Source of the DNA: Rhodopseudomonas palustris
GTDB lineage: Bacteria; Pseudomonadota; Alphaproteobacteria; Rhizobiales; Xanthobacteraceae
Length of the DNA stretch: 64,000 nucleotides
Direction: 5' to 3'
Assembly (NCBI RefSeq): GCF_007005445.1
Contig: NZ_CP041387.1
Span: 1,302,001 to 1,366,000 of the forward strand
Shown here: one piece after another, positions 36,219 to 45,245 of the stretch
How positions within the stretch are numbered: position 1 is the stretch's first letter
Layout of the letters: the number at the start of each line of letters is the position of its first letter
The notes under the pieces: model-generated
Seen by the model: only the letters and a program-made list of their open reading frames with translations
Told to the model about the DNA's origin: nothing
The model's database searches: none
Made by a program: the position numbers and the translations under genes

Positions 36219-37240
36219 CAGAACCGGACGATGATCTTGCCGAACACCTGACGGCTTTCCATCCGCTTCAGTGCGGCGCCGACGTCGTCGAGCGGCACCT
36301 CGGTGTCGATCACCGGCAGCATGCCGGCCGCCATCTTGTCGAGACTTTCGGCGATGTTCTTCATCGTCGCGCCGAACGAGCCGAAGATTTTGTACTGCTG
36401 CTGGAACAACTGCATCAGGTTGAGGGTGGTGGTCGGGCCCGAGGTCGAGCCGCAGGTCACCAGCCGGCCGCCGCGCTTCAGGCTGAGCAGCGAGCCGTTG
36501 AAGGTGTCGGCGCCGACGTGTTCGAACACCACGTCGACGCCCTTCTTCTTGGTGATCTTGCGGCACTCGTGCTCGAAGCGGTCCTGGCGATAGTTGATGA
36601 CGTGATCGGCGCCGAGCTTCTTGACGCCTTCGATCTTGGAATCGTCGCCGACGGTGGTGATCACCGTGCAGCCGATCGCCTTCGCCATCATGATCGCCAC
36701 GGTGCCGATGCCGGAGCCGCCGGCGTGCACCAGCACGGTCTCTCCGGGCTGCAGCTTGGCATTGTCGAACAGCATGTGCTGCACGGTCGAGAACGCGATC
36801 GGCGCGCAGGCGGCGTCGCGCAGGTCGACGCCGTCCGGCACCGGGATCACCAGCCGCGCCGCGATATTCATCAGCTCGCGCGCGAAGCCGTCGACATGGA
36901 AGCCGATCAGGCCGCCGACGTTTTCGCAGAGATTGTCGCGGCCTTCCTGGCACGCCTTGCAGTGGCCGCAGGTCAGCGCCCCGTACATCACGACCTTCTG
37001 CCCGGGCTTGAACGCCGTGACGCCGTCACCGACCGCTTCGATCGTGCCGGAGGCCTCGGCACCGACCACGATCGGCAGCTTGCGCTTGACGAAGGCCATG
37101 CCGCGATAGCCCCACACGTCGATGTGGTTCAGCGCCACCGCGGCGATGCGGACCTGCACCTCGCCAGCCGCCGGGGGCGGGGGGGACGGCAGGTCGGCGA
37201 CCACGAGATTGCGGTCGGCAACGAGGGTGAGCGCGCGCAT
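36218..37240 (-). CDS. adh2XL: Zinc-binding medium-chain dehydrogenase of the very-long-chain acyl cluster
   Basis: Medium-chain dehydrogenase/reductase of 340 residues; within this cluster it probably serves as an enoyl- or ketoacyl-ACP reductase for chain elongation. It has the structural zinc set Cys91, Cys94, Cys97 and Cys105 (LTCGHCKACQEGRDNLCE), the nucleotide-binding VHAGGSGIGTVAIMMAKAIG, and a catalytic-domain GAEASGTIEAVG. The usual alcohol-dehydrogenase active-site Cys after the first strand is replaced (LNHIDVWGYRG), which is the pattern of quinone-oxidoreductase/enoyl-reductase relatives. It lies in the conserved gene order between fabF1XL and lpxXL. Confidence 0.82.
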   Translation of the reverse strand: MRALTLVADRNLVVADLPSPPPPAAGEVQVRIAAVALNHIDVWGYRGMAFVKRKLPIVVGAEASGTIEAVGDGVTAFKPGQKVVMYGALTCGHCKACQEGRDNLCENVGGLIGFHVDGFARELMNIAARLVIPVPDGVDLRDAACAPIAFSTVQHMLFDNAKLQPGETVLVHAGGSGIGTVAIMMAKAIGCTVITTVGDDSKIEGVKKLGADHVINYRQDRFEHECRKITKKKGVDVVFEHVGADTFNGSLLSLKRGGRLVTCGSTSGPTTTLNLMQLFQQQYKIFGSFGATMKNIAESLDKMAAGMLPVIDTEVPLDDVGAALKRMESRQVFGKIIVRF

Positions 37241-37336
37241 GGGGTTCGTCCGAACGGTTGGAGGCTTGCGCCCTGCGTATCGCCGCTGGCGGCCGCGGCG
37301 TCAACCGCGGCGGCCGGAACTGCGACTCGCAGGCGA

Positions 37337-38617
37337 CTAGGCCGGTTCGCGGGTCAGGATCAGCGAGGCGTTCTGGCCGCCGAACCCGAACGAGTTCGAC
37401 ATCACCGCGGTGACGCGGGCGTCGCGGGCCTGATTGGGCACCACATCCAGCGGGATCGCCGGATCCGGCACGTCGTAGTTGATGGTTGGTGGAATCCGCT
37501 GATGCTCCAGCGTCAGCAGCGAAAAGATCGCCTCGACCGCACCGGCGGCCGACAATGTGTGACCGACCATCGATTTGTTCGAGGATACCGGGATCGAACC
37601 GGCGCGGTCGCCGAACACGCTGGAGATGCCGTGATACTCCATCTTGTCGTTCTCGGGCGTGCCGGTGCCGTGCGCATTGATGTAGTCGATCTGATCGACA
37701 CTCATCCCGGCATCGGCCAGCGTCTTGTTGATGCAGCCGATGATCGGCTTGCCGTCCGGGCTCGAGCGGGTGCGGTGGAAATTGTCGGCGAGTTCGCCAC
37801 AGCCTGCGATGACGCCGAGGATCGGGGCGCCGCGCGCCACCGCCGACTCGTAGCTCTCCAGCACCAGCGCGCCGGCGCCTTCGGCCATCACGAAGCCGTC
37901 GCGGTTCTTGGCGAACGGCTTGGATGCGGCCTGCGGCGGATCATTCTGGGTCGACAGCGCCGATAGCAGCGAGAACCGGATCAGCGCTTCGGCGTTGACC
38001 GAGCCGTCGGTCGCGACGCACAGCGCTGCATCGGCTTCGCCGCGCCGGATCGCTTCGACGCCGAGCTGAATCGCGCTCGCGCCCGAGGCGCAGGCGGTCG
38101 ACAGCGAGATCGGCGAGCCCTTGGTGCCGAAGGTGTCGGCGAGATGATCGGCGACCGAGCCGAACAGGAAGCGCCGATGATATTGCGAGAACGCGCCGCC
38201 GCCGCTGACGCGGAGCAGGGCGTCGTAGTCGATCGCGGTGTTGGCGCCGGTGGCGCGCGCCAGCTCCTGGCGCGGCAGCCATTCCAGCTCGACCGGCGCG
38301 ACCGCGAGAAACAGCGGGCCGGGGAAGTCGCCTTTACGGCCGATGCCCGACTGCGCGATCGCCTCTTCGGTGGCGAGGTCGGCGAGCATCTCGCCGAGCA
38401 CGACCGAGGAGAACGGCTCGACCGGGACGAAGTCCACGGTGCCGGCCATCGTGCTCTTCAGCCCGTCGATCGGAAAGCGGGTGATGGTGCGGATGCCGGA
38501 TTCGCCGGCGGTGAGCTTGGCCCAGTTGTCGGTCTTGCCGGCGCCGAGCGAGGTGACCACGCCCATGCCGGTGACGACCACGATCGGCCTGCCGAATTTG
38601 TCCCGCGTCACGGTCAT
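37337..38617 (-). CDS. fabF1XL: Beta-ketoacyl-ACP synthase, catalytic partner of very-long-chain acyl cluster
   Basis: Condensing enzyme of 426 residues for elongation of the acyl chain on AcpXL. The full KAS II triad is present: Cys176 in STACASGASAIQ, His316 in NAHGTGTPEND, and His353 in SNKSMVGHTLSAAGA with Lys348. GFGGQNASL near the C terminus completes the thiolase fold. An N-terminal VTGMGVVTSLG is typical. It starts 10 bp after the stop of the second ketosynthase gene, which lacks the catalytic Cys, so the two proteins may form a heterodimer in which only this one condenses. Confidence 0.92.
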   Translation of the reverse strand: MTVTRDKFGRPIVVVTGMGVVTSLGAGKTDNWAKLTAGESGIRTITRFPIDGLKSTMAGTVDFVPVEPFSSVVLGEMLADLATEEAIAQSGIGRKGDFPGPLFLAVAPVELEWLPRQELARATGANTAIDYDALLRVSGGGAFSQYHRRFLFGSVADHLADTFGTKGSPISLSTACASGASAIQLGVEAIRRGEADAALCVATDGSVNAEALIRFSLLSALSTQNDPPQAASKPFAKNRDGFVMAEGAGALVLESYESAVARGAPILGVIAGCGELADNFHRTRSSPDGKPIIGCINKTLADAGMSVDQIDYINAHGTGTPENDKMEYHGISSVFGDRAGSIPVSSNKSMVGHTLSAAGAVEAIFSLLTLEHQRIPPTINYDVPDPAIPLDVVPNQARDARVTAVMSNSFGFGGQNASLILTREPA

Positions 38618-38627
38618 TGCGTCCCCC

Positions 38628-39836
38628 TTACCGAACGGCTTCGACCAGCGCCATGCCTTCGCCGCGCCAGTGGCCCGCCCCGATCACGACTATCTGGTCG
38701 GGGGTGGTACCCATTTCAACTTCGAGCCCGGTCGGGTCGTTCGGCGGATACAGCGCGCCGCGCGACAGCGACAACGCCGCGAGCGCGATGCCGAGCGGGA
38801 ATTGCGCCTCCATCACGTGGCCGAACGGCGTCGCGGTGCCGCGCACCGGCGCGTTGGCGTGATTGCGCAGGAACGCGGTTTCCTCAGCGGTCACCGGCTC
38901 GGCGCCGGTCGCACCGGTGATGATCGCGGTCGCGCCGTCGCCCGGGCCGAGCTCAGTCCACAGCTTTTCCAGCGACGTGGTGACGTCGCCGGCGTTGCGG
39001 CGGCGCGACTGGTCGGCGACGACGTTCTTCAGCCGCGCATACGGCTTTGCGCCGCGCGCTTCGGCATGTGACTTCGACTCGATCACCAGGAACGCCGCGC
39101 CCGAGCCGAGCGCGAAGCCGCCCTTGGGACCGCGCGCGAACACCGGCGCGTAGTGGTCCTTCAGATTGAAGTCGCCGAACTCGTACAGCATCAGCAGGTC
39201 TTTGCGCTCGCCATTCTGGGCGGCGCCGATCAGCGCGATGTCGCTCTGGCCGGCCGCGATCCGCGCCAGCGCAATCCGCGCAGCGTCGACGCCGGCTTCC
39301 TCTTCGCCCATGAAAGTGCGGGACGAGCCGGTGACGCCGTGCACGATCGCGATGTTGCCGGCGAGCAGATTGGAGAGCTGTGCGAGGAACAGCGTGGGGC
39401 GCAGGTCGTTCATGAGGCGCTCGTTGAGCGCGCCGGGCGGCACGGTGCCGTAGCCCTCGGCGTTGAGCACCGCGGAGTCGACCGCGAGATCACGTTCACC
39501 GCCGCCAGCGGCAACGATCATGTCCATCCGAGACAGGATTTCGGTGTTGCCCTTGAGGCCCGCCGAGTCGAGCGCGAGTCCGGCCGCGTAGGTGCCGATC
39601 CGCTGCCAAGATTCCATCTGGCGCTGATCGCCCTTTTTCGGGATCTGCTTGTCGAAGCTGAGCGGCGCCAGCGGATGCACCACGTAGGGCGAGAAGCCCT
39701 TGGTATCGACGTTGACGCGGCGTTCGTTGAGCGCATCCCAATGGGCGTCGAGTCCTTCGGCCAGCGAAGTGGCGAGGCCGATGCCGGTGATCCAGGCTTC
39801 GATCGGTTCGGCGCGGGACGTGTCGGTGTCAGCCAT
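38628..39836 (-). CDS. fabF2XL: Cysteine-free ketosynthase-like protein of very-long-chain acyl cluster
   Basis: Ketosynthase-fold protein of 402 residues, encoded between fabZXL and fabF1XL. The fold marks are there (AWITGIGLATSLAEGLDAHW at the N terminus, GFALGSGAAFLVIES, TPFGHVMEAQFPLG), but the nucleophile region reads HGVTGSSRTFMGEEE and the whole protein contains no cysteine at all. The first active-site His is also lost (ITGATGAEP in place of NAHGTGTP). It cannot condense by the normal mechanism and resembles chain-length factors of polyketide synthases in that respect. It overlaps fabZXL by 8 bp. Confidence 0.85.
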   Translation of the reverse strand: MADTDTSRAEPIEAWITGIGLATSLAEGLDAHWDALNERRVNVDTKGFSPYVVHPLAPLSFDKQIPKKGDQRQMESWQRIGTYAAGLALDSAGLKGNTEILSRMDMIVAAGGGERDLAVDSAVLNAEGYGTVPPGALNERLMNDLRPTLFLAQLSNLLAGNIAIVHGVTGSSRTFMGEEEAGVDAARIALARIAAGQSDIALIGAAQNGERKDLLMLYEFGDFNLKDHYAPVFARGPKGGFALGSGAAFLVIESKSHAEARGAKPYARLKNVVADQSRRRNAGDVTTSLEKLWTELGPGDGATAIITGATGAEPVTAEETAFLRNHANAPVRGTATPFGHVMEAQFPLGIALAALSLSRGALYPPNDPTGLEVEMGTTPDQIVVIGAGHWRGEGMALVEAVR

Positions 39837-40299
39837 GGATCATCTGCTCCGGAAATCCGATTTGCTTCGCCATCGCTTCCATATGCCCACGCAGATCGGG
39901 ATGCGGAAACGGGACGTGGCGGAAGGTCAGCGTTGCATCGCACGCCAGCTTGCCGCCGCTCTTGATCTTCGCTGCGGTCATGGTGAAGCCGGAGCCTTCG
40001 TGCACCACCGAGACGTCGATCGACAGCGTCTCGCCAGGCGTCACGAAGCTGCGCATCTTGGCTTCCTTGACCGCGGCCAGGAACGGCATGCGCTGAAACT
40101 GCATCAGCGCGATCAAGAGCCAGCCCGAACTCTGGGCCATCGTCTCGATCAGCAGCACGCCCGGCATCAGCGGATAGCCGGGAAAGTGGCCTTCGAAGAT
40201 CGTGCTGGTCTCGGGCACCCGTGCCTCGACCGTGATGCTGCGGTCGGCGAGGCGAAGCTCGGCGATGCGGTCGATCAGGTGGAAATATTCAAGGTTCAT
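39829..40299 (-). CDS. fabZXL: 3-hydroxyacyl-ACP dehydratase (FabZ-like) of very-long-chain acyl cluster
   Basis: Hot-dog-fold dehydratase of 156 residues that removes water from the 3-hydroxyacyl-AcpXL intermediate. The catalytic pair of FabZ is visible: His38 in FEGHFPGYPLMPGVLLIETMAQ and Glu52 in the same helix. RSFVTPGETLSIDVSV is the usual central strand region. It lies 27 bp downstream of acpXL and overlaps the next gene by 8 bp, so translation is likely coupled. The primary housekeeping fabZ would be elsewhere. Confidence 0.9.
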   Translation of the reverse strand: MNLEYFHLIDRIAELRLADRSITVEARVPETSTIFEGHFPGYPLMPGVLLIETMAQSSGWLLIALMQFQRMPFLAAVKEAKMRSFVTPGETLSIDVSVVHEGSGFTMTAAKIKSGGKLACDATLTFRHVPFPHPDLRGHMEAMAKQIGFPEQMIHG

Positions 40300-40326
40300 G
40301 GCGTGGGCGGCTTCTGAACCGCGCCA

Positions 40327-40608
40327 CTACGCGCCCTTGGCGGCAACCAGTTCGTCGATGCGGGCGGCGAGATTCTTGAGAACGAAATACTGCTCGGTGG
40401 TCGCCTTGCCGTCGTTGACCTCCTGGGTCCACTTCTCGAGCGGCAGCTTGATACCGAACGCCTTGTCGATCGCGAACGCGATGTCGAGGAAATCGAGGCT
40501 GTCGATCCCGAGGTCGTCGATCGCGTGGCTTTCCGGGGTGATCGTTTCGCGCGGAATGTCGCAGGTTTCCGCGATGATGGTGGCCACCCGATCGAATGTG
40601 GAAGTCAT
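40327..40608 (-). CDS. acpXL: Specialised acyl carrier protein for lipid A very-long-chain acyl groups
   Basis: Acyl carrier protein of 93 residues that carries the growing C26-C30 chain. The phosphopantetheine attachment site is Ser37 in [20 protein letters not shown]. The insertion and length after the attachment helix ([21 protein letters not shown]) match rhizobial AcpXL rather than the roughly 78-residue housekeeping ACP. AAAGG-type ribosome binding site precedes ATG 40608. It is the first gene of the six-gene cluster, and the 170-bp gap upstream should hold the operon promoter. Confidence 0.93.
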   Translation of the reverse strand: MTSTFDRVATIIAETCDIPRETITPESHAIDDLGIDSLDFLDIAFAIDKAFGIKLPLEKWTQEVNDGKATTEQYFVLKNLAARIDELVAAKGA

Positions 40609-40779
40609 TTTAAGCCTTTGATATTATGTCGGAAATGGCCGATTTACGGCGGCTTCAGCCGTCATCATGGTGACAGTCGATTGCCCGTATAACGGAGCGT
40701 CGGCCCGAGTTCAATGGCAGGTCAATTCGTGGCCGGCGCGCGGGTCCCGACATCCGGATCGAGGCTGTCGGCGAATCGC

Positions 40780-41133
40780 CTAGCGCGGGGCCGTAATCAC
40801 CGCACAGTCGTGCCGTCCCATCAACAGGCAATCCTGGGTCCGCCGCATCTCCGCGATGCTCGTGGCCAGCCATATTCCGGCCAGCACCAGCCCGGCGGTG
40901 AGGACAAGGGCGGCGATGTTGGTCAGCATGCGATGACGGAAATCGCTCGGGGCTTGGTCTGCGCCGTCGGTCTCCGGGAGGTGGTCGACCTGCGGCAGGT
41001 CGCGTCGGAACGGCAGGATGGTCGCGGTGGGCGCGTCGCCGTCCTCGGTCGTCGGTAAACGCGCCGCATCCCGTAGTCGGAATTGCAGCACGCGGTGATC
41101 GTCATCGGGGAGGGTGATGCGCTGATTCTTCAT
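40780..41133 (-). CDS. Small single-pass membrane protein, unknown
   Basis: Hypothetical protein of 117 residues. The first 68 residues are polar (QRITLPDDDHRVLQFRLRDA, then a Pro/Asp-rich stretch), followed by one membrane helix (MLTNIAALVLTAGLVLAGIWLATSI) and a short tail with two cysteines (RTQDCLLMGRHDCAVI). The tail would face the periplasm if the polar N terminus stays inside. Codon use supports the frame. No family is recognised and the neighbours do not suggest a role. Confidence 0.65.
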   Translation of the reverse strand: MKNQRITLPDDDHRVLQFRLRDAARLPTTEDGDAPTATILPFRRDLPQVDHLPETDGADQAPSDFRHRMLTNIAALVLTAGLVLAGIWLATSIAEMRRTQDCLLMGRHDCAVITAPR

Positions 41134-41312
41134 CGCTGCCGGTCCCAGCCGTCGCCCGGAACGGGTTCGACCCCATCATCCTAGTAAGGATACGACGCCG
41201 CGAAAACTCCGCAATAGACCGGATGTACGATATCCATTCGGCTGTCGCTGCCGGCCTCCCGAACGAGCCGGTCTCACCATGGCCCGGGAATTCTCGTGTT
41301 GCAGTGCGGCAT

Positions 41313-41792
41313 TCAATCTTCGGGAGCTGCGCCGCTGCTGCGTTCGTCCTTCCGGCCGCCGAGCAGACGGTGCAGCACGCGTTCGGTCGGATGTCCGCCG
41401 ATCAGCACGACGAAAGTGATCACTAGCGCCACCCCGACGATCAGCCATTGCCCGGCGCCGCAAACAATGCCGATGCCCGCCGCCAGCCAGGTACAGGCCG
41501 CCGTGGTGAGCCCGTGGATCTCCAGCCGGTTGCCGCTGCGCATGATCACGCCGGCACCGAGGAAACCGATGCCGGTGAGAATGCCCTGAATCACCCGGCT
41601 GGCCGGATCGGACAGTTGATCACTCGCCGCCGAATGATCGGCGTGGGCGACCAGCATCGCCGAAGCCAGCGCCACCAGCGCCAGCGTTCGCATTCCGATC
41701 GGCTTGTTCTTGAGGTCGCGGTTGAGGCCGATCAGCCCGCCGGCGAGCGCCGCAACGCCGAGACGTAGCAGGATCTCCCACCAAGGCAGCAA
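41313..41792 (-). CDS. MgtC/SapB-family membrane protein
   Basis: Inner-membrane protein of 159 residues with four or five predicted helices. The family pattern is clear: LLRLGVAALAGGLIGLNRDLKNKPIGMRTLALVALASAML, then RVIQGILTGIGFLGAGVIMR and GLTTAACTWLAAGIGIVCGAGQW, with the conserved Arg, Gly and Asp/Asn residues of MgtC. It lacks the C-terminal cytoplasmic domain of Salmonella MgtC. Relatives influence magnesium adaptation and ATP synthase or acid stress, but a role here is not established. Confidence 0.88.
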   Translation of the reverse strand: MLPWWEILLRLGVAALAGGLIGLNRDLKNKPIGMRTLALVALASAMLVAHADHSAASDQLSDPASRVIQGILTGIGFLGAGVIMRSGNRLEIHGLTTAACTWLAAGIGIVCGAGQWLIVGVALVITFVVLIGGHPTERVLHRLLGGRKDERSSGAAPED

Positions 41793-41828
41793 AGCGAGGT
41801 CCCTCCCGTCTCAACATGGAGCGGCGCG

Positions 41829-42413
41829 CTACGGCTTCGGCAGCCGCCCCATCAGGTAGAATTCGTCGTTCGGCCGCATCGCGGTGACGTTGGCCATCCG
41901 GTTCGACAGCGCGAAGAACGCCGCGACGGCGGTGATGTCCCAGACGTCGTCGTCGTTGAAGCCATGGGCCTTCAGGGTGTCGAAGTCGGCATCGCCGACG
42001 GTCTCGGCGGAACGGCTCACCTTCATTGCGAAGTCGAGCATCGCCTTCTGCCGCGGCGAGATATCGGCTTTTCGGTAGTTGACTGCGATCTGGTCGGCGA
42101 TCTGCGGGTTCTTGGCGCGGATACGAAGGATCGCGCCGTGCGCGATCACACAATACTGGCACTGATTGGCCGCCGAGGTCGCGACCACGATCATTTCGCG
42201 CTCGGCCTTGCTGAGCCCGCTGTCCTTCTCCATCAGCGCGTCGTGATAAGCGAAGAAGGCCCGGAACTCGTCGGGGCGCGCCGCCAGGGCCAAGAACACG
42301 TTCGGCACGAAGCCGGACTTTTCCTGCACACCGACGATGCGGGTGCGAATGTCGTCGGGCATTTGCCCGAGCGACGGGACGGGAAAGCGGGAGACGGCAG
42401 GAGAGGTGGTCAT
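41829..42413 (-). CDS. Carboxymuconolactone decarboxylase/AhpD-like peroxidase-related protein
   Basis: Alkylhydroperoxidase-like protein of 194 residues. The AhpD core is NQCQYCVIAHGAILR with the redox pair Cys85 and Cys88 and the conserved His92, and an upstream Glu in LSKAEREMIVVATSAAN. The form (about 190 residues, GFVPNVFLALAARPDEFRAFFAYHDALM) matches the uncharacterised peroxidase-related enzyme subgroup. It probably removes peroxides using a thiol reductant. There is no ahpC next to it. Confidence 0.87.
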   Translation of the reverse strand: MTTSPAVSRFPVPSLGQMPDDIRTRIVGVQEKSGFVPNVFLALAARPDEFRAFFAYHDALMEKDSGLSKAEREMIVVATSAANQCQYCVIAHGAILRIRAKNPQIADQIAVNYRKADISPRQKAMLDFAMKVSRSAETVGDADFDTLKAHGFNDDDVWDITAVAAFFALSNRMANVTAMRPNDEFYLMGRLPKP

Positions 42414-42554
42414 CGAAGGTTCCGCACAGGCGCGGCATGCGCCGGACGAAACTCTAGGCGAACCACGCGCGCACCGTAAAGCGCCAGCTATGCTGTGGCG
42501 CGGTCACGAACCGAATTGCGATGCTGTTATTCCGCAGGTTGAAATCTCGGACTC

Positions 42555-44306
42555 TCAGCGCAGCGGCTTCTTCAGCAGCGAGAAGCGGTCGGGGTCGAGG
42601 CCGAGCGAGGGTTGCAGCATCGGCGCATCCACGGCGCGTGCCAGCGGTCGCTCGGTGAAGCCCGGATCATTGGGCACGTCGCGATGCGAGGTTGCCCCAC
42701 GCCAGCGTTCCAGCACTGCGCTGACGAAGTGCATGTCGCTGCCGGCGGCGCCCGACGGCACGGTGGAGATCGCGGCCTCGCTGCGCGGCAGTTGATGCGC
42801 CGGCACTTCCTTGAAGCGCAGCCGGGTCGGCAGCGCGACGCCTTCGCCGAACGCCAGCACTTCGCGGGTGCCGAGCGAGGGCACGAACGACAGCAGATTG
42901 GCGGCGGCGTCCGACACCGCGGAGCGCAACAGCGACTGGTCGCGGTCGTTGGCGAGCCGCATCGCGAACAGCGTATTGCATTGCGACAGGATGGTGGCGT
43001 CGAGCTCGGCCGGGCGCTGGGTGACGAGGCCAAGATACACGCCGTATTTGCGGCCCTCCTTGGCGATGCGCGATACCGCCTTGCGGGTCGGACCGAAGCC
43101 GATGGCGCGGTCGGCGGCGGCGTAGCGGTGCGCTTCTTCGCACACGAACAGCAGCGGCGACACGCCGTCGCTCCACAGTCCGAAGTCGAACGCCATCCGG
43201 CACAGTACCGACACCACCGAGTCGACGACTTCGGCCGGGAACCCGGCGAGCTGCATGATGGTCATCGGCTTGCCGTTGGCCGGCAGGCGGAACAGATGGC
43301 TGATCACTTCCGCCATGGTGTCGCCGCCGACATTGGCGTTGTCGAACATGAAGGCGTAGCGCGGATCGTTGCGCACCGTTTCGATCCGCGAGATCAGCTT
43401 GTGATAGATGATGCGCGAAGAGCGGTTTTCTAGCTTGCCCATGCGCTCGTCGATCTGCGAGATCAGGTCGACGAGGCGATAGGGCACCGGGGTGTCGGCG
43501 GTGTAGCCGATCGACTTCGGATCGACCCGCTTCAGGCCGAGCCGATCGGTGCTGGTGTATTGGACATAGAGGCCCTTGGCGATCGGGATCACCTCGGCGA
43601 GGATGTCGAGCTCTTCGGGGACGCCGGGGCGGCCGGCGAACAGCACGTCGACGATCTCCTCGAAATTGAACAGCCAGAACGGCAGCTTCAGATTGCGCGG
43701 GTTCAGCACCAGCGCGCGATCGCCGAAGCAACGGCCGTATTCGTTGTGGACGTCGAGCAGGAAGATGCGTAGCGACGGCCGCGACTTCAGGATCTCGTTG
43801 AGCAGAAGCGACACGCCGGTCGATTTGCCGACGCCGGTCGAGCCGAGCACCGCAAAGTGCTTCGACAGCATTTCTTCGATGTCGACATAAGCGATCACCG
43901 ACGGGTCCTGCTGCAGCGTGCCGACGTCGATCTGGTCGGAGCCGGTCGGCGCGTAGACGATGCGCAGGTCTTCGCTGGATATCGGCTCGACCCCGTCGCC
44001 GATCGTCGGGTAGTTGGTGACGCCCCGCTGGAATTTGGCACGCACCGGGCCGGGCAAAATCTCGCCGAGCAAATCGACCGAGGCGATTGCGATGTACCCA
44101 TCGGCATCGGCGAGATTCTCGCTCGACACCTCGGTGATCATTGCGATGATGGTCGAGCTTGCGGTGCGGATGCTGACGAAGCGACCGACGGTGGCGCGAA
44201 CCGCGGACGGCGTCAGCCGACTCGACGGCAGCAGCCCGACGCGCGCACCTGAGCCGCGCACCGAGATCACCTTGCCGAACGGCGCCTGAGCAACAGCTTC
44301 TGCCAT
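42555..44306 (-). CDS. HerA-like hexameric ATPase
   Basis: FtsK-HerA family ATPase of 583 residues. The N-terminal HAS-barrel region (about 10-120, FGKVISVRGSGARVGLL) is followed by Walker A GSTGVGKS at 155-162, Walker B LLFVCEEAH at about 385-393, and the sensor/arginine region LGLVTQRPAELDATILSQCNTLFAMRLANDRDQ. HerA proteins pump or translocate DNA, often with a NurA nuclease, but no NurA gene or Sir2/abortive-infection partner is adjacent here. ATG 44306 after GGGAG is preferred over an upstream TTG. A housekeeping or defence role cannot be told apart from the sequence. Confidence 0.85.
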   Translation of the reverse strand: MAEAVAQAPFGKVISVRGSGARVGLLPSSRLTPSAVRATVGRFVSIRTASSTIIAMITEVSSENLADADGYIAIASVDLLGEILPGPVRAKFQRGVTNYPTIGDGVEPISSEDLRIVYAPTGSDQIDVGTLQQDPSVIAYVDIEEMLSKHFAVLGSTGVGKSTGVSLLLNEILKSRPSLRIFLLDVHNEYGRCFGDRALVLNPRNLKLPFWLFNFEEIVDVLFAGRPGVPEELDILAEVIPIAKGLYVQYTSTDRLGLKRVDPKSIGYTADTPVPYRLVDLISQIDERMGKLENRSSRIIYHKLISRIETVRNDPRYAFMFDNANVGGDTMAEVISHLFRLPANGKPMTIMQLAGFPAEVVDSVVSVLCRMAFDFGLWSDGVSPLLFVCEEAHRYAAADRAIGFGPTRKAVSRIAKEGRKYGVYLGLVTQRPAELDATILSQCNTLFAMRLANDRDQSLLRSAVSDAAANLLSFVPSLGTREVLAFGEGVALPTRLRFKEVPAHQLPRSEAAISTVPSGAAGSDMHFVSAVLERWRGATSHRDVPNDPGFTERPLARAVDAPMLQPSLGLDPDRFSLLKKPLR

Positions 44307-44573
44307 GTCTCCCAACTCACGGATGAGGGATTGTCGCGGGCGACTATGGGCAGCGTTGCTGGAGAAACTGTTAAGTGAGCGGCGCTGGGCCTTTCGACGA
44401 TGGGTCGAATTTCGTGTGCGCGAAGTCGTTTGAGCGGCGTTTTGAGGTAATCGCGCGCGACAATGTACGTCATTTGAACGACGCTCGCGTGATCGGGATT
44501 AACGCGCTGTTGACGATGATCGGAAGGACGACGACCGAATGGTGCCGGCCCGGCGGGAGGACATGATGCCGTA

Positions 44574-45218
44574 TTGGAGGATCGGCGAATAGCGGAATCG
44601 TCCTTACGGACCGATACCGGGGCACGTGCTGCTGTCTGGCATGCCGCATGTGCGTTCTGGATTCGAGCCGAATTTGTGACCTGCGTCGACGAGTTTCTGA
44701 AGGTCCTGCACGATCATGACACCGCAACCACGGCGCTGATCGCATGGTGCAGATGTCATCATCCATGCAATGCAGAGTCGGTCGCGATCACGCTGCTGGG
44801 CGACGAGACAATGCCTGCGGATGATTACGACGGTCCGTTGCGGCCCAGGGACGGCGAGACGCTGCGGCGCCGCCGCGTCTGGCTGCATTGGGGCGATCGC
44901 GTTCTGTCGGAGGCCGAGAACTGGTATATTCCGGAGCGGCTGCCGCCCGCGATGCGGGACGCTGTTGCCGATGGTCTGCGGCCTTACGGTGCCGTGGTGG
45001 CGGCCCTGCGACCCAAGCGGGTCACCACCACTGTGCTCCGCACCGACGATATCGCTTGCGACCGCTTCGATGACGAAGAGATTCTGGCGCGGCTTGCACG
45101 GACGCGCGGCTTCTCACCGCCGCAGGCGTTCGTGCTTCACATCCACGCAGTGATGACGGCTTCAGGCGTCGTTCTGGCCGAACTCCGCGAGCACTATCGC
45201 CGCGAGCTGCTGCCGTAG
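44574..45218 (+). CDS. UTRA/chorismate-lyase-like hypothetical protein
   Basis: Protein of up to 214 residues, function unknown. The core (about 45-212) has a pattern I associate with uncharacterised alphaproteobacterial proteins of the chorismate lyase/UTRA fold: LRRRRVWLHWGDRVLSEAENWYIPERLPPAMRDAVADGLRPYG, then VLHIHAVMTASGVVLAELREHYRRELLP at the end. It has no helix-turn-helix, so it is not a GntR regulator. The frame opens with TTG 44574 and the first 30 residues look poor, so the true start may be further in; the next ATG at about residue 80 seems too late. Confidence 0.55.
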   Translation: MEDRRIAESSLRTDTGARAAVWHAACAFWIRAEFVTCVDEFLKVLHDHDTATTALIAWCRCHHPCNAESVAITLLGDETMPADDYDGPLRPRDGETLRRRRVWLHWGDRVLSEAENWYIPERLPPAMRDAVADGLRPYGAVVAALRPKRVTTTVLRTDDIACDRFDDEEILARLARTRGFSPPQAFVLHIHAVMTASGVVLAELREHYRRELLP

Positions 45219-45245
45219 GCGTCGGCAGAAGCTGGGCAAGCGAGG

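Noticed and set aside
42555..44306. HerA-type defence system
   Set aside because: Only the HerA-like ATPase is present; no NurA, Sir2, DUF4297 or other effector gene is adjacent, so a defence call is not supported.
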